A stretch of DNA of 64,000 nucleotides from Paguma larvata (lineage: Eukaryota; Chordata; Mammalia; Carnivora; Viverridae). A program made the position numbers and the translations under genes. A model generated the notes under the pieces. The model was not told the DNA's origin, searched no databases, and worked only from the letters and a program-made list of their open reading frames with translations. Shown in pieces: positions 43,746 to 55,960 of the stretch. Location of the stretch: positions 116,522,746 to 116,586,745 of the forward strand of contig CM057826.1 of NCBI GenBank assembly GCA_030068075.1, read 5' to 3'. Each line of letters starts with the position of its first letter. Position 1 is the stretch's first letter.

Positions 43746-45164
43746 GACAGCGGCACGCAGAGTCCCAGCCAATAACTGCACGAAGAATGCGCTAGCGCCG
43801 GCCTCTCTGAGCGGGACAAACGCTACCGCCAGGAACTTCACTTTCCTTTGGCTTCGTTCCAGAGTTTAGGGCCAAAGCGCCTTGGCTGTTATCTGTACAT
43901 CGGAAACCTACCTTAGCCTGAAAAGCCAATTGCAGAGCCATGAAGATGGCTGTTCTGTAAGTTTTCAAACCAAACCAAGGCCTATTATACATTTTAATCG
44001 CTGTCTGTAATTGCAAGAAGGGAGGGTCAAACCAAACCCAGAAGGACACAACACCGTCTGGAAAAACACAAATTTGGTTTGTTGGAGGGCTGTGTAAAGC
44101 CTATCCAGCTGGACTCTACATATAAGGGAGCACTGAGTATTTCTGTGTAAATGTTAATAATTTCTGCTTTATCTCTTACCAAATGAGACTGTACAATTCT
44201 CGGTGTGTCAGTAGAGAAAATCAACAGCCACTATCTGGTTTAACTGTGTTTTATGGAATTCAAAATTTAGTTTTCTTTTAAAACTGGATGTTGTCGCTTA
44301 GTTCTCATTCCTTAAGAACCAGGGAGCAATATGTCAAGTCCCTACCCCATCTTTCCCAACAAACATAATCTCAATCATAAAGCACAATTTCAACTGCTTC
44401 CCTTTACATGATCAATCCATTTACCAAGATCTTGTACTCATATGTCACAAAGAGAAGTTGCAATGCTAAAAAAGGATAATAGCTCATCCCCCCCAAAAAA
44501 AATCTAGGCCTATTTAATCACCTGGGGCCTTTATAAAATGACTAAGATGTACCAGCAAAGCTCTATGAACTCTTTAGAGAAATACAAAGCTTTAATTCAT
44601 AAAATAAAGAACCTTGAGTTTTCTACATTTAGGATTAAAATTCATGAAACCAAATAGCACTGATAAGGATAATAAATAAGAGAGTCAGGTATGAAATAAG
44701 TCAAAGCTAAGTTACACATTCTTGGGCAAGAAACTACCCTAAAAGTGTTTCTGGGTTCCTATCCTATTAAATGAATAAGGCAGGTAAAATGCCTGGCATA
44801 GAGTAAGCCCAAATTACTGATGCAAATCACCTCATTAAATACGAGATGTAACGTTTTAGAGCCTCATACTATTTCTGTATACTTGTCTTGGACATCACTT
44901 TGATTGCATATAGTTCTTCCTGAACTCTGAGTCAGAGAGACAGGCATATAGGTTAAATAGGTAGATAACAAGTATACAATATAGAGGATATTCACTGAAG
45001 AGATAAAAACCATATTTGACCTGATTCACCATGTCCTCAATACTTTACCTCTTAAACCTCCTAGTTTTAAATAGTTTGACAACTGACCAGACCACCGAGA
45101 AGGCTGACAGGCATTCAAAGACAGAATATATTCCATAGAGTATATTTAGAATATAGCCTAGTCA

Positions 45165-45320
45165 CTTGCTACTCAAAGTATGAGCCAAGAACCAATGGCA
45201 CAGGCATCACCTAGGAGCTTGTTAGAAACGCGGGAATGTTCCACTCTCTACCTTGACCAGATTTTAAAAAAATACCTGTGTGATCTGAATGCACCTTAGG
45301 GTTTGAGAAATACTGATTTG
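45165..45320. mobile_element. MER5A-like hAT relic
   Basis: TGCTACTCAAAGTATGAGCC, GGCATCACCTAGGAGCTTG, TTAGAAACGCGGGAATG and GGGTTTGAGAAATACTG follow MER5A order. Confidence 0.75.
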
Positions 45321-45469
45321 CAGTTTATTCAGAGATAGACTGATTTATCAATCATTTTTTTTTCATTCGCCATCACTTAATTACAACATGGCTTTTGAAA
45401 ACTAGCTTTTAAAAGTTGAAATCGTTTCCCCATTTATAATAAGGCCCATAGTTTTCTTAAGAGTTCTTC

Positions 45470-46022
45470 ATAAGCCAGCGGAACCCTCTCAGATCCATGC
45501 TCCGCAGTGGCCAGAATCATCTTACAATTTTAATTAGATGATACAATTATCCAGCTGAAAATTCCTCAGTAGCATCTCACTACTTTTGAAATAAAATTCC
45601 AAATCCTTTGCACAGTATCCAAATTCTCATGCCTTTTCCTTCTCTAGATACTCCATTATATAATATGCTCATCGCCCAAGCTTTTTTGTGCCCCAAGATA
45701 TTTAGAAAGGCTATTTCTCTCTTAGGAAAGCTGCTTACCCTTTACTTTGCTAATTTCTACAAATCTTTCAGGTCTCACTTTAAATGTTATTTCCTAATAG
45801 AGGTCTTCCATCAGACCCCAGTTAAAACCAAGATCCTTTGCTATGCGCTCTCAGAGCACCTTATATTTTCCTTTGTCGAACCTAGCACAGTATTTTAGAT
45901 TTATTTTTTGTTTAAACATAATGTCTGCTTCTCCTACTAAAAAAGAAGTTGTAGGAGGTCAGAGACTATGTCTGTTTTGATGACCATTTATATCCCTGGC
46001 ATGTAGCACAGTAGGCACTCAA
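45470..46022 (+). mobile_element. L2 relic, + strand
   Basis: TTCCTCAGTAGCATCTCACTAC, TTCAGGTCTCACTTTAAATG, GGAGGTCAGAGACTATGTC and GGCATGTAGCACAGTAGGCA are L2 landmarks in order. Confidence 0.8.
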
Positions 46023-46034
46023 ATGTTCCCCCCC

Positions 46035-46300
46035 CCGCCACTTTATTGAAGTATAATTGACAAATATAATTGTATAAATTTAAGGTGTAAACATATGATT
46101 TACTATATTGTGAAATAATTACAATATAGTTAACACGTCCACCACCCATTTGTTACCATTGAGTGTGTGTGCACATATGTGGTGAGGATGATTAAGATAT
46201 CCTCTCTCAGGAAATTTCAAGTATATACTACAGTACTGTTAACTAGAGTCACCATACCGTACATTAGAGTCCGAGAACATAGTCATCTTCAAGTGAAAGT
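46035..46300 (-). mobile_element. Old L1 3' end, antisense
   Basis: CTTTATTGAAGTATAATTGAC, TATAGTTAACACGTCCACC and ACTGTTAACTAGAGTCACC resemble L1M 3' sequence reversed. Confidence 0.7.
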
Positions 46301-46749
46301 TTGTACCCTAGGACCAACATCTCTCTACATTTAATGCTTATTAATATAGCAATATTCATGCCAATGGCCTACTAATCATGAAATGCACTAAGGATTACAT
46401 ACAGCCAATGATGTGCATCCATTTTCCCTAGGAGTAAGCATTTCTGGAAGATACAGTCACTCTTCCAAGCTACCAGTGGGCCTAATGAAACTATTTATTA
46501 ACCTAATGACTTGAATAGTTTGCTAAAGAGCCAAATAAAGTGTAGCAATATAACTCATAGGAGAGGGAAAAAAGAGATAGCATGCCTTGCTGTGCCACCT
46601 ATATTAAGGGGAAATGAAAACACCAGTGTTAAAGGATCAACAATTTTCCAGTCTCTATCTTCTTTCCTTTCTGTTCTATAACTTCGAGAGCCTCCGATCA
46701 ATAAGATACAAGAAAGATAATTTTAAAATAGAAAGTGAATATGTTATAG

Positions 46750-46905
46750 TTGTGGAGAGTGAAGCTTTAGTGTCAGAAAGACTTAAATTCCAATACTGGA
46801 TACTAAGTAACTAATCATGAAGCTCCTATTTTTAACTCTTTCATTTTATTTTCTGTAAAATGGGAATAATAAACAGCACTCCTTGACATAACCATAGGCA
46901 TTTCA
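46750..46905 (+). mobile_element. MIR relic, + strand
   Basis: AAGACTTAAATTCCAATACTG and TTTTATTTTCTGTAAAATGG followed by GAATAATAA match MIR. Confidence 0.65.
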
Positions 46906-47098
46906 ATCTGTTAATATTTTAACAACTTTATATTTAGAATAGCGTTCATCTAGACAATGATTTTCACTAAATTTATAGTTATGCAACCAACACCATAATC
47001 TAGTTTTAGTATATTCCCATCACCCCCAAAATGCCCTAATCCTGTGTGCAATCAATCCTTGTTTCTACTCCCAGCCTCAGCAACCTCGGACTCAAAAC
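46905..47098 (-). mobile_element. Old L1 3' end, antisense
   Basis: TTTATAGTTATGCAACCAAC, ACCATAATCTAGTTTTAG and CCCATCACCCCCAAAATG are reverse L1M landmarks. Confidence 0.7.
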
Positions 47099-47109
47099 TT
47101 CCTAAGTCA

Positions 47110-47213
47110 GGGCACCTGGGTGGGTAGGGCACACAACTCTTGATCTTGGGGGAGTGAGCTCCAGACCCTTGTTGGGTGCAGAGATTACTTAAAAATAAAA
47201 TCTTTTAAAAAAA
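47110..47213 (+). mobile_element. Short CanSINE, + strand
   Basis: Head GGGCACCTGGGTGGGTAGGG, then GTTGGGTGCAGAGATTAC and its own tail AAAATAAAATCTTTT. Duplication TTCCTAAGTCA / TTCCCAAGTCA at 47099-47109 and 47214-47224. This copy shows the natural tail of the short type. Confidence 0.93.
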
Positions 47214-47224
47214 TTCCCAAGTCA

Positions 47225-48496
47225 TTCTTTACATCTTTTTTCTACATCCCCACATTCAGTTAATTAGCAGTGCATGCCAATGCTTACTCCCTCCAAAATG
47301 GATTCTGAATCTATCAAATTACTTTCCCTTTCTACTGCCACTACCTGAGTCAAATACCTTAAATATTAATATACGACTGGCTACTTAATTTTTTAGGCCA
47401 ATGAAAATGAGAGCTTCCTTGCTTAAAACTTAAGAATGGCAAGATGGTAAAAGCAGAGAATTAGGCCAAATGCAGGGCTCTCCTAAGAAAGGGGAGCCAT
47501 GTGATTGGACAGACCACACGCTCATGAAGCTGCCCTTGTCTGGCACAGAAGAAGGTCTCCATAAATATGTCCTAGTATATCATTTTTAAATATTGGGTAA
47601 CTACCTAATGTTATTCATTCTCAGAGGGTCAGTAATGTCAGAAAATCTTGTTCATGAAACTGTTAAGTTATTGCATTCACAGAAAAAATATATGTATTAC
47701 CCCCTTAAAATCCTAAATATCATCTAGTAATCTTTCAATTTAATGCAATTTGCCTATTTGAGGAATATCTGAGGTCAAAGGTCAAATTAAGGGAACATTT
47801 GAGGAGAACTGGTATAAAAACAGATACCAATAGGTTAATCAAACATGTACCACAACTTAGACATGTGGGAGATTCAAGGATTCGGTGAACAAGCTGAAGA
47901 GTTTAGCCTTAATATTTATCTCAAGTTTATTTATGTGAAAAAATATTCTGCATACTTTCGTTTGAAAAGATCTATGAATCTTAAGTTTTATAAGACCTCC
48001 ATTCCATCTCCCCTCAGAGCAAGAAATTATCTCGCCAAAATATTTTAAAACTACAATCACGATCAGTGATTCCTGAGATCAAAAGTTAAAGAACAAAGAT
48101 TTTACCTCTTTTTCCATTTGAATGCTATTCTCCTCTTTTCTTTAATCACATTAGTACTCTTATTGTTTATTAGATCATAAACTCAAATGCGCCAGGAAAC
48201 TACCTGCAAAAATTATCAACTGCCCACGTGAATATCTTCCAAGAGGCCTGAATTCTCATTAAAGAGAATTTGTTCAATTTTTCCCCAGCACCCTATTATA
48301 TTTTTACCTAAATTATTATCAGTTCTCACCAAATGCATAGCCTTGTATGGTTGAGCTGTTTATTTTTTCTAAATAAAGTAATTCACTTCAAAAAACATTG
48401 CTAACTTTGAGAAAGAAGTGTGGCTTTCTGATCTTTAAGCCTTCTATCAATATAGAAGTTTAGTACACAATAAAGATGCTATCTCAAATCACTAAG
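47225..48496. other. Unclassified AT-rich sequence
   Basis: No gene or clear repeat recognised. Short open frames near 47845-48060 on both strands have no visible family features. Confidence 0.6.
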
Positions 48497-48513
48497 ACAA
48501 AGATGAAGTTTTT

Positions 48514-48715
48514 TTAAAAAACATTTATTCTATTTTTGAGAGAGACAGAGTGTAACTGGGGGAGGGGCAGAGAGAGACACAGACACAGAATCCGAAGCAG
48601 GCTCCAGGCTCCTAGCTGTCAGCACAGAGCCCGACATGGGGCTCAAACTCATGAATGTTGAGATCATGACGCGAGCCAAAGTCGGATGCCCAAGAGATTA
48701 AGCCACCCAGGCGCC
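48514..48715 (-). mobile_element. CanSINE, - strand
   Basis: GCTCCTAGCTGTCAGCACAG, GAGATCATGACGCGAGCC and end AAGCCACCCAGGCGCC. Perfect 17-bp duplication ACAAAGATGAAGTTTTT at 48497-48513 and 48716-48732. Confidence 0.97.
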
Positions 48716-48739
48716 ACAAAGATGAAGTTTTTAATCAAC

Positions 48740-50182
48740 AGTACAGAGACAACTGAATAGCCATTTGAAAAAAATAAATAAATAAAAATTAGATCCATTA
48801 TTCAGCACACACAAGAATAAAACCCATATAAATCAGGGATTTAAATGTAAAAACCAAACAATCATACAAGTACTAGAAGAAAATGGATGAATTTTTTATA
48901 ACCTCAGTGTGGGGCAAGGCTTTCTAACTATGACTCAAAACCTAAATGCAATAAGAAAAGACTGATTAATTTCATTACATAAACATAAAAAGGAAAAAAG
49001 ACTGCAAAGCAAAAACTACCCTAGACAAAGAAAAAAGGCAAATGACATACTGGAAAAAAATATTTGCTACTTATATCTTGGGCAAAGGGCTAATATTTCT
49101 GAATATGTAAGTAACTCTTTAAAATTTTAGGACAAGATACTAAAAAATCATATAGAAAAATGAACATAAGACATGAACAATTTTTAAAAAGAGACAAACA
49201 AGCTCTTAAACATGTAAAAAGGGGCACCTGGGTGGCTCAGTGGGTTGGGCATCCAACTCCTGGTTTCAGATCAGGTCATGATCTCAAAGTTCATGAGTTC
49301 AAGCCCTGCGTCAGGCTCTATGCTGGCGGTATGAAGTATGCTTGGGATTTTTCAGTCTCCCTCTCTCTCAGCCCTTCCCTGTTGATGCTCTGTCATGTAC
49401 ACGCTCTCTCTCAAAAATAAATCTTTTGTAAAAATGTGAAAAGATCTTTAAACTCAATCGTAATGAAAGAAACTCATCAAAACTATTTTGAGCTTTTTTA
49501 AATAATCAGATTGGCAAAAATTAAAACTCTTGACAACATACTTGGTAACAGAGGTTATGAGAAAATAAACATTTTTATCTCCTGGCAAGAATGCAAAAGA
49601 AAAGAGTACAACCTATATGGAGCAAAACAGTTCTAACAAAGCTACATATGCACTTACACTATTGGACTAGTATTCACACTTTAGGAATTTACCCTGAATA
49701 TACACTTTGAAAATTATTAAAATACATATGCACCAGATTATTCATTACAGCAGTATTTGTAAATAATTTGTAAAAGCAAAAAAATTAGGAACCACCTAAA
49801 TGGCAAACTACAGACCGGTTGAACAGACTATGATATATATGCATATAATGGAATTTTATGAAACTATAAAAAATGTTGATCTCTATAAATTGATAGAGTG
49901 ATTTACAGGATATATCATGTTGCTACAAAAATCAAAGTTAAAATTTTTGCTGTTGATCATGTGAAACTAGCCGTACCATTACAAACAACTTAAACACTGA
50001 TGAAAATATATAGAAACATGCTTTCAGACATTGACTCAAAAAGAGTAGAAGACTAAGAGAAAAGAAAAAAATAAAGTGAGTCCAAGGATCTCTCATGTCT
50101 TGCCTGGAGGTAATTTTCAGACCATGAGGCAAAAAAAGGGGAAATTCAAGAATAATATGGTGGTCTTGCTGAGTTGAGGAAC
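48740..50182 (+). mobile_element. Old L1 3' region, + strand, interrupted by a CanSINE
   Basis: GAAAATGGATGAATTTTTTAT, AAGACTGATTAATTTCATT, CATACTGGAAAAAAATATTTG, TATGGAGCAAAACAGTTC and AATGGCAAACTACAGACCG follow the end of L1 ORF2 and the 3' UTR. Many stops; dead copy. A CanSINE occupies 49221-49430. Confidence 0.75.
49221..49430 (+). mobile_element. CanSINE, + strand
   Basis: Head GGGGCACCTGGGTGGCTCAG, CATGATCTCAAAGTTCATG and tail CTCTCAAAAATAAATC. Flanking ATGTAAAAA / ATGTGAAAA is a weak duplication. Confidence 0.93.
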
Positions 50183-50199
50183 AGAAATTAGCGTTTAGG

Positions 50200-50503
50200 A
50201 AGTGAAATAAGTCAGCCAGAGAAAGACAGATACCATATGTTTCCACACATAGGTGGATTTTGAGAGACCTAGCAGAAAACCATGGGGTAGGGGTAGAGGG
50301 GGCAAAAAAAAAAAAAAAAAAGGCCACAGAGAGGGAGGGAGACAAAACATAATAGACTCTTAAATACTAAGAACAAACTGAGAGTTGAGGGGGATATGGG
50401 AGGGGGGAGAGAGGGTGATGGGTACTGAGGAGGGCACTTGTTGGGATCAGCACTGGGTGTTGTATGGAAACCAATTTCACAATAAATTGATTTAAAAAAA
50501 AAA
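50200..50503 (+). mobile_element. 5'-truncated carnivore L1, + strand
   Basis: A 304-bp L1 3' end: AATAAGTCAGCCAGAGAAAG, ATAGACTCTTAAATACTAAG, GGCACTTGTTGGGATCAGC and a short A tail. It is flanked by a 17-bp duplication, AGAAATTAGCGTTTAGG (50183-50199) and AGAAATTAGTGTTTAGG (50504-50520), one mismatch. This points to a fairly young insertion. Confidence 0.95.
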
Positions 50504-50520
50504 AGAAATTAGTGTTTAGG

Positions 50521-52194
50521 GAGACTGAAGCATCTAGAATTTGTGGAACAGAGAATGGAGCTATGTAGAGAACTATAGAAGTCTGGATAAGGATCCCCTG
50601 AATCCCTGGATGAACTATAATCTGAGCATGTACAGAATCACAATTCTCCTGAAGCTGAACAAAGAACAAGGGGACCTATTAGCTGAAAAATTTCTGGAGC
50701 TCACACAGAGATGGGAAATATTTGGATCCATTCACCCAGAATATAAAAATCTTGACAAACACTCCAAAAAAGATCACAACTTAGAAGTAGGAGTAACTAG
50801 CCCAATGCAAAGGTTTCTATAAACCTGTTCGAACAAAATTTTAAAACAAGCCTTGAAAAGATCAACAAGATCTGCCAATAACTTAACTGCCTTCCAAAAT
50901 AAATTTCAATACTCTTTTTAAAGTAGCATTTTTTAAAGTTTGTTTATTTATTTATTTTGAGAGAGAAGAGAGTGCACATGAGTGCATAAGCAGGGGAAGG
51001 GCAGAAGGGCAGAGAAAGAGGCAGAGAGAGAATCCCAAGCAGGCTCCATGCTGTCACCATGGATTCCAACTCAGAGCTTGTTCCCATGAACCTTAAGATT
51101 ATGACCTGAGCTAAAACCAAGAGTTGGATGCTTAACCAACTAAGCTACCCAAGCACCCCACATTTCAATACTTTTTAAAGAAAAACAACGAAACCCAAAC
51201 ACTCAACAATGTAGCATTTACAGTGTCTGCCATCCAATAAAAACATTACTAGGTATGCATACAATCAGCAAATTGTGACTTAAAACCAGGAAAAAAATAG
51301 TCACTAGAAATGACAAAAGTAATTAAATTAGCAGACAATGACTTTAAAAAGCTACTATAAATGCTCTTAAGGATTTAAAGGAAAACATGAAGCTAATGAG
51401 GAAAATGAAAAAATTAAATTAAATTTCTAGAAGTGAAAAATACTATATATGAGATGAAAACTACACTAGATGGGATTAGCAGCAGCCTAGACACTAAAAA
51501 AGATCAATGAACTTGAAAATATAGCAAAAGAAACTGAAACATACAGAGAAAAAAAATGAAAAACAAAACAAAAACAAAAACACAGCTTTCAGCAACCTGT
51601 GGGAAAATATCAGTTGGTCTAACACAAGTAAAATTGAAGTTCCATAACTGTGTATGTGTGTGTAATAATATTTGAAGATATCCCAAGCCTTTCTAAATTT
51701 AAAGAAAATTATACATCGACAGACTCAAGAAGCTCAATGAGTCCCAAGAAGGATAAACATCAAGAAAAACACACTAAGGCCATCATAATCGAATTTCTGA
51801 AGATCAATGATAAAGAGAAAAATTTAGAAGCAGTAAGAGAAAAAAAACAGTAAATACAAAGGAACAAAAATGACTGTCAACTTCTCATTAGAAATTAAAA
51901 GAAAAAAAAGTGTCAGTCTAGAATTCTATATCCAGCAAAAGTGCCTTTCAAAAATGAAGGTGAATTTTTTTTTTTTTTTTAGACCGACAACAAACAAGAA
52001 AATATGTAACCAGAAGATCTATTCTGGATGTTACAAGAAACATTAAAGAAAGTTCTTCGGTCTGAAGGAAAATGACACCTGATGGACACTTGGTCTATGT
52101 AAAGAAATAAGTAACAAAAATCATAAAAACTCAGATTACATATGAAAAGATTTTCTTCTCACTTTCTAGTTTCTTTATAAAATAATTGATTATA
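50521..52194 (+). mobile_element. HAL1/L1-type relic, + strand
   Basis: TGGATGAACTATAATCTGAG, AAAAAGCTACTATAAATGC, GAAGATATCCCAAGCCTTTC, AGAATTCTATATCCAGCAAA and GAAAGTTCTTCGGTCTGAAG resemble the HAL1 half-LINE. No intact frame. A CanSINE (50924-51160) interrupts it. Confidence 0.65.
50924..51160 (-). mobile_element. CanSINE, - strand
   Basis: GTTTGTTTATTTATTTATTTT, CCAAGCAGGCTCCATGCTG and end AAGCTACCCAAGCACCCC. The near-duplicate ATTTCAATACT...TTTTTAAAG flanks it on both sides. Confidence 0.94.
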
Positions 52195-52355
52195 GGGGCT
52201 CCTGGATGGCTCAGTCAGTTAAACATTGATTTTGGCACGGTTTGTGAGTTCAAGCCCCACATGAGGCTCTGCATTGACACTGTGGAGTCTGTTTGGAATT
52301 CTCTCTCTCTGCCCTTCCTGAATGCTCCCTCTCAAAATAAATAAACTTAAAAAAA
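52195..52355 (+). mobile_element. CanSINE, + strand
   Basis: Head GGGGCTCCTGGATGGCTCAG, GACACTGTGGAGTCTG and tail CTCAAAATAAATAAAC. It abuts the DCAF13 pseudogene. Confidence 0.9.
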
Positions 52356-52365
52356 TTATTATTTA

Positions 52366-53721
52366 GGAGGCGAGGGTAACCCAAACTTGGAGGAAAGGCT
52401 CAGGGAGTCAGGGACACTGAGCAGCCAAAAGGAAGGTGAAGATGCTGAGCCAGAACTGGACAACTATATCTGCAAAACCAAGATGGACTTAGAAAGAGTT
52501 CCAAGAAACTATGATCCCACCTTACAGTCTTTTGAAGTCCCACAAGAATATTTAAGAGCTTTAAATGCAACCAAATTAGAATGGGTATTTGCAAAACTAT
52601 TTCTTGCTTCCCTGGATGGTCACCGAGACGGAGTCAACTGCTTGGCAAAGCACCCAAAGAACCTAGCTACTGTCCTTTCTGGGGCATGTGATGGAGAGAT
52701 TAGAATCTGCAACTTGACTAAATGAAAATATATCTGTACAATACAAGAACATGAGGGTTTTGTACGAGGAATATGTACTCTCTTTTGTGGGACTTCTTTC
52801 CTTACTGTTGGTGATGACACAACTGTGAAAGTAGTGGAAAATGGATGGAGTGGGCTATGGAGAAGAAGAGGAACCATTGCATGCAATATTAGGAAAGACA
52901 GTGTATACAGGGATTGACCATCACTGGAAAGAAGCTGCTTTTGCCACATGTGGACAGCAAGTAGACATATGGGATGAATAAACAACAAGTCCTATATGTT
53001 CAACGACCTGGTGACTCGACAGTGGAAGTAGTGTTAAATTTAACCCAAGTGAGACATTTCTCTTGAAAAGTTGTGCTTCCAACAGAAATATAGTACTATA
53101 TGAGATGAGGCAAGCTACTTCCATGAAAATGGTCATCTTAGAAGCACCTGATGTGAATTATTCTCCCACTGGGAAAGAGTTGTGTCTGCTAGTTTTGATA
53201 AATCTATTCAAATCTTTCCTATGGACAAAAGTAGAAGCAGGAAAGTCTATTACACAAAGAGAATGCAACATGTTATCTGTGTAAAAAGGACTTTTGACAG
53301 CAAATATATTATTCTGTGGATCTGATGAAATGAACATTCGTCTGTGGAAAGCCAATGCTTCTGAAAAGCTGGGTGTGCTTACATCATGAGAAAAAGCAGC
53401 CAAAGAATATAACCAGAAACAAAGAGAAATTTCAACGTCATCCTCATATGAAACGCATTGCTCATCACCAACATCTACTAAAATTCATCTACAGCCAGAT
53501 TCAGAAACAGCACATCATGAAAGAAGCTCGTCATCAAGGAAAGCGAGTGAATCGTCTCAAATACAGCAAGCCTGGATCTGTATCGATTGTGTCGTAGAAG
53601 AAACAAATAGTGCCAGTTGTGAAATAATACTTGGTATTGCTACCAATCCTGGTACGTTATGATTTGTTACACTTTAATTTGCAAACTCTGTAAATAAAAA
53701 TACTGATTCTAGGGAAAAAAA
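52366..53721 (+). pseudogene. DCAF13P: DCAF13 processed pseudogene
   Basis: An intronless, broken copy of DCAF13 (WDSOF1/Sof1), a nucleolar WD40 protein needed for small-subunit rRNA processing and a CUL4 substrate receptor. From about 52460 it encodes VPRNYDPTLQSFEVPQEY, ATKLEWVFAKLFLASLDGHR and LSGACDGEIRICNLTK, then a stop at 52723. Later parts lie in other frames: TVYTGIDHHWKEAAFATCGQ, NIVLYEMRQAT, NYSPTGKE, SDEMNIRLWKANASEKLG and, near the end, NRLKYSKPGSVSIVS. The piece between the MRQAT and NYSPTGKE segments lacks roughly 55 codons found in the parent. An AATAAA (53693-53698) and A-run (53715-53721) end it. ATTATTTA at 52358-52365 and 53726-53733 may be the target duplication. It cannot make protein. 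Confidence 0.93.
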
Positions 53722-55424
53722 CCTGATTATTTAAAGCAAAAATAGTAACAACATATTGTGAGACTTAAAATACTGCAGAAGTAAAATGTATGGCAAAAAT
53801 GACACACACATCACAAACACACAAAGAGGCAGAAAGCAGAAGTATAAAGGGCACTTAACATTAAATGCAAAGTGGTATAATATTACTTATATTTATGGTG
53901 ATAAGTTAAAGGTGCACAGTGTAAACCCCAGAAAAACCACTTAAAAATTAAGAGGATATGTAATAAACTAATATCGGAGAAAAAATAGAATACTAAACTG
54001 CACTCAATCTAAAAGAAGGCACAGAAGATGAATGAAGAAATAAACAATGGATGCGATAAGGAGATAACAAACTAAGATGGTAGACATAATCATATAAATT
54101 TTACATTAAATATAAGTGATCTGAAAATTCCAATTAAAGTCAGAGAAAAATTTAAAAAGACCAATTCCTGTTTATCGTTTCTACAGAAAATGCACTTTAT
54201 ATATAAAGAATGGGAAAAGATATACCACACAAACACAAATTATAAGAAAAGTAGAGTGGCAAGGCACCTGAGTGGCTCAGTCAGTTAAGGGTCCAACTCC
54301 TGGTTTTCGGCTCAGGTCATAATCTCATGGTTCATGGGTTTGAGCCCTCTGTCAGGCTCCAAGATGCCAGTGCAGAGCCTGCTTGAGATTCTCTCTCCCT
54401 TTCTCACACCCTCCCCCAATCATTCACCCTCTCTCAAAATAAATAAATAAACTAAAAACAAAAAACCTGAGTAGCTATATTAATATTAGAAAAAATAGGG
54501 CTTAAGACAAGATAGACAAAGAGAAACATTCGAAACAACAAAAAGGCCAATTTATCAAGGATGAAGAATAACAATCTTAAGTGTCTATTTACCCAAAGAA
54601 AATTACAAGACACAAAGAAAGACTTTGTATAATGATAAAAAACTCAATCCTTTAAGAAGTCACAATCAAACATGTATATACCAAACAAGAGAACTTCAAA
54701 ATATATGAAGCAAAACCTGATATAACTTAAAGGTAAAATAGACAAATTCACCATTAAAGTTGGAGACTTCAACAATTTGACAACGACTGACAAAACTACT
54801 AACAAAGATAATGAAGAAGTTAACAATTGATTAAATTTTTGTTCAAGCTTGACAAAATTACTAATGAGAATACAGAAAAAGTCATCAACACCATTACCTA
54901 AGAGGACTTAATTGACACTTACAGAACATTCCACCCAAGAGCAGAATACATATTCTTCTCAAGCACCCATGGAACATTCTGATCATATCCAGGGTAAACC
55001 AAACCAAAACAAAACAAATCTAAACAAACTTTTTAAAAACAGAAATCACACAGAATATATACTTTGACCATACTGGAATTAAACTGAAAATCAATAACAG
55101 AAAGACAGCAGAAAAATCTCCACAACACAGTTCTAAGTAATCCATAGGTCAATGAGTAAGCCACAAAGAAAATTTAACAATATAATGAGCTGAACAAAAA
55201 TGAAAATACACTTATCAAAATTTGTGGGATGCAACTAAAGCAGTTTTGACAGGGAAATGTACTAAAGCACTAAAGATAAAAGTTTTCAAATCAATAAACT
55301 ATGTTCCTACCTCAAGAACCAGAACAAGAGCAAAATAATAAATTTTGCAAAATTTTTACTTTCCAAAAGCAAGCAGAAGCAAAGAAATTTTAATAAATAC
55401 AAGGCCATAAATCAATGAAATTGA
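53722..55424 (+). mobile_element. HAL1/L1 relics, + strand
   Basis: GTAAACCCCAGAAAAACCAC, TTACATTAAATATAAGTGATC, AGACAAATTCACCATTAAAG, AGAACATTCCACCCAAGAGC and AAACAATTTAACAATATAATG-like sequence resemble LINE ORF regions with many stops. A CanSINE lies at 54261-54466. Confidence 0.6.
54261..54466 (+). mobile_element. CanSINE, + strand
   Basis: Head AAGGCACCTGAGTGGCTCAG, GGCTCAGGTCATAATCTCATG and tail CTCTCAAAATAAATAAATAA. Confidence 0.93.
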
Positions 55425-55960
55425 ACTCCTGGTATATACTCAGGAGAAATTAAAACATGTGTTCATACAAAGACTTGCAGCAATGTTCACTGCAATATTT
55501 TTCATAATAGTCAAAAACTGGAATCAACTCAAATGTCTATCAATGGACACCTGTATAAACAAAATGTGGTATAGCCATACAATGAAATATTATTCAACAG
55601 TAAAAGCAAAGAAAAGCTGATACATGCCACAATGTGGATGAACATCAGCAACACTGCACCAAGTGAAATAAGTCAACATAAAAACTACATATTGTCTAAC
55701 TATATTTATATGAAATTTCTACAAAAGAAAAAAACTGTAGAGACTGAAAGTTGATCAGTGGTTTCCTAGGGCTGGGGATGGAAACTGACTGTAAAGAGAC
55801 ACAAAGGAAATCTTTGGGGTGAAGAAAATGCTCAAAAACTGGATTGTGGGGATGGTTGCACAAGTGAATAAATTTATTAAAACTTGTCTAACTCTACCTG
55901 AAAATGGGTTAAGTTCATTATACATAGATTACACCTCAATTTAACTATTTAAAAAGAAAT
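55425..55960 (+). mobile_element. L1M-type 3' end, + strand
   Basis: GCAATGTTCACTGCAATATTT, ATAATAGTCAAAAACTGGAA, AAATGTCTATCAATGGACAC, GTGAAATAAGTCAACATAAA and GATTACACCTCAATTTAAC are L1M 3' UTR landmarks in order. Confidence 0.85.

Larger units (their letters stand above)
43746..47098. other. Non-coding region upstream of PCDHGC3
   Basis: No gene recognised. After a G/C-rich stretch to about 43860 with a perfect palindrome GCGCTAGCGC (43789-43798), the sequence turns AT-rich. It holds MIR (about 44700-44850 and 46750-46905), MER5A-like (45165-45320), L2 and L1M relics. Confidence 0.75.
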
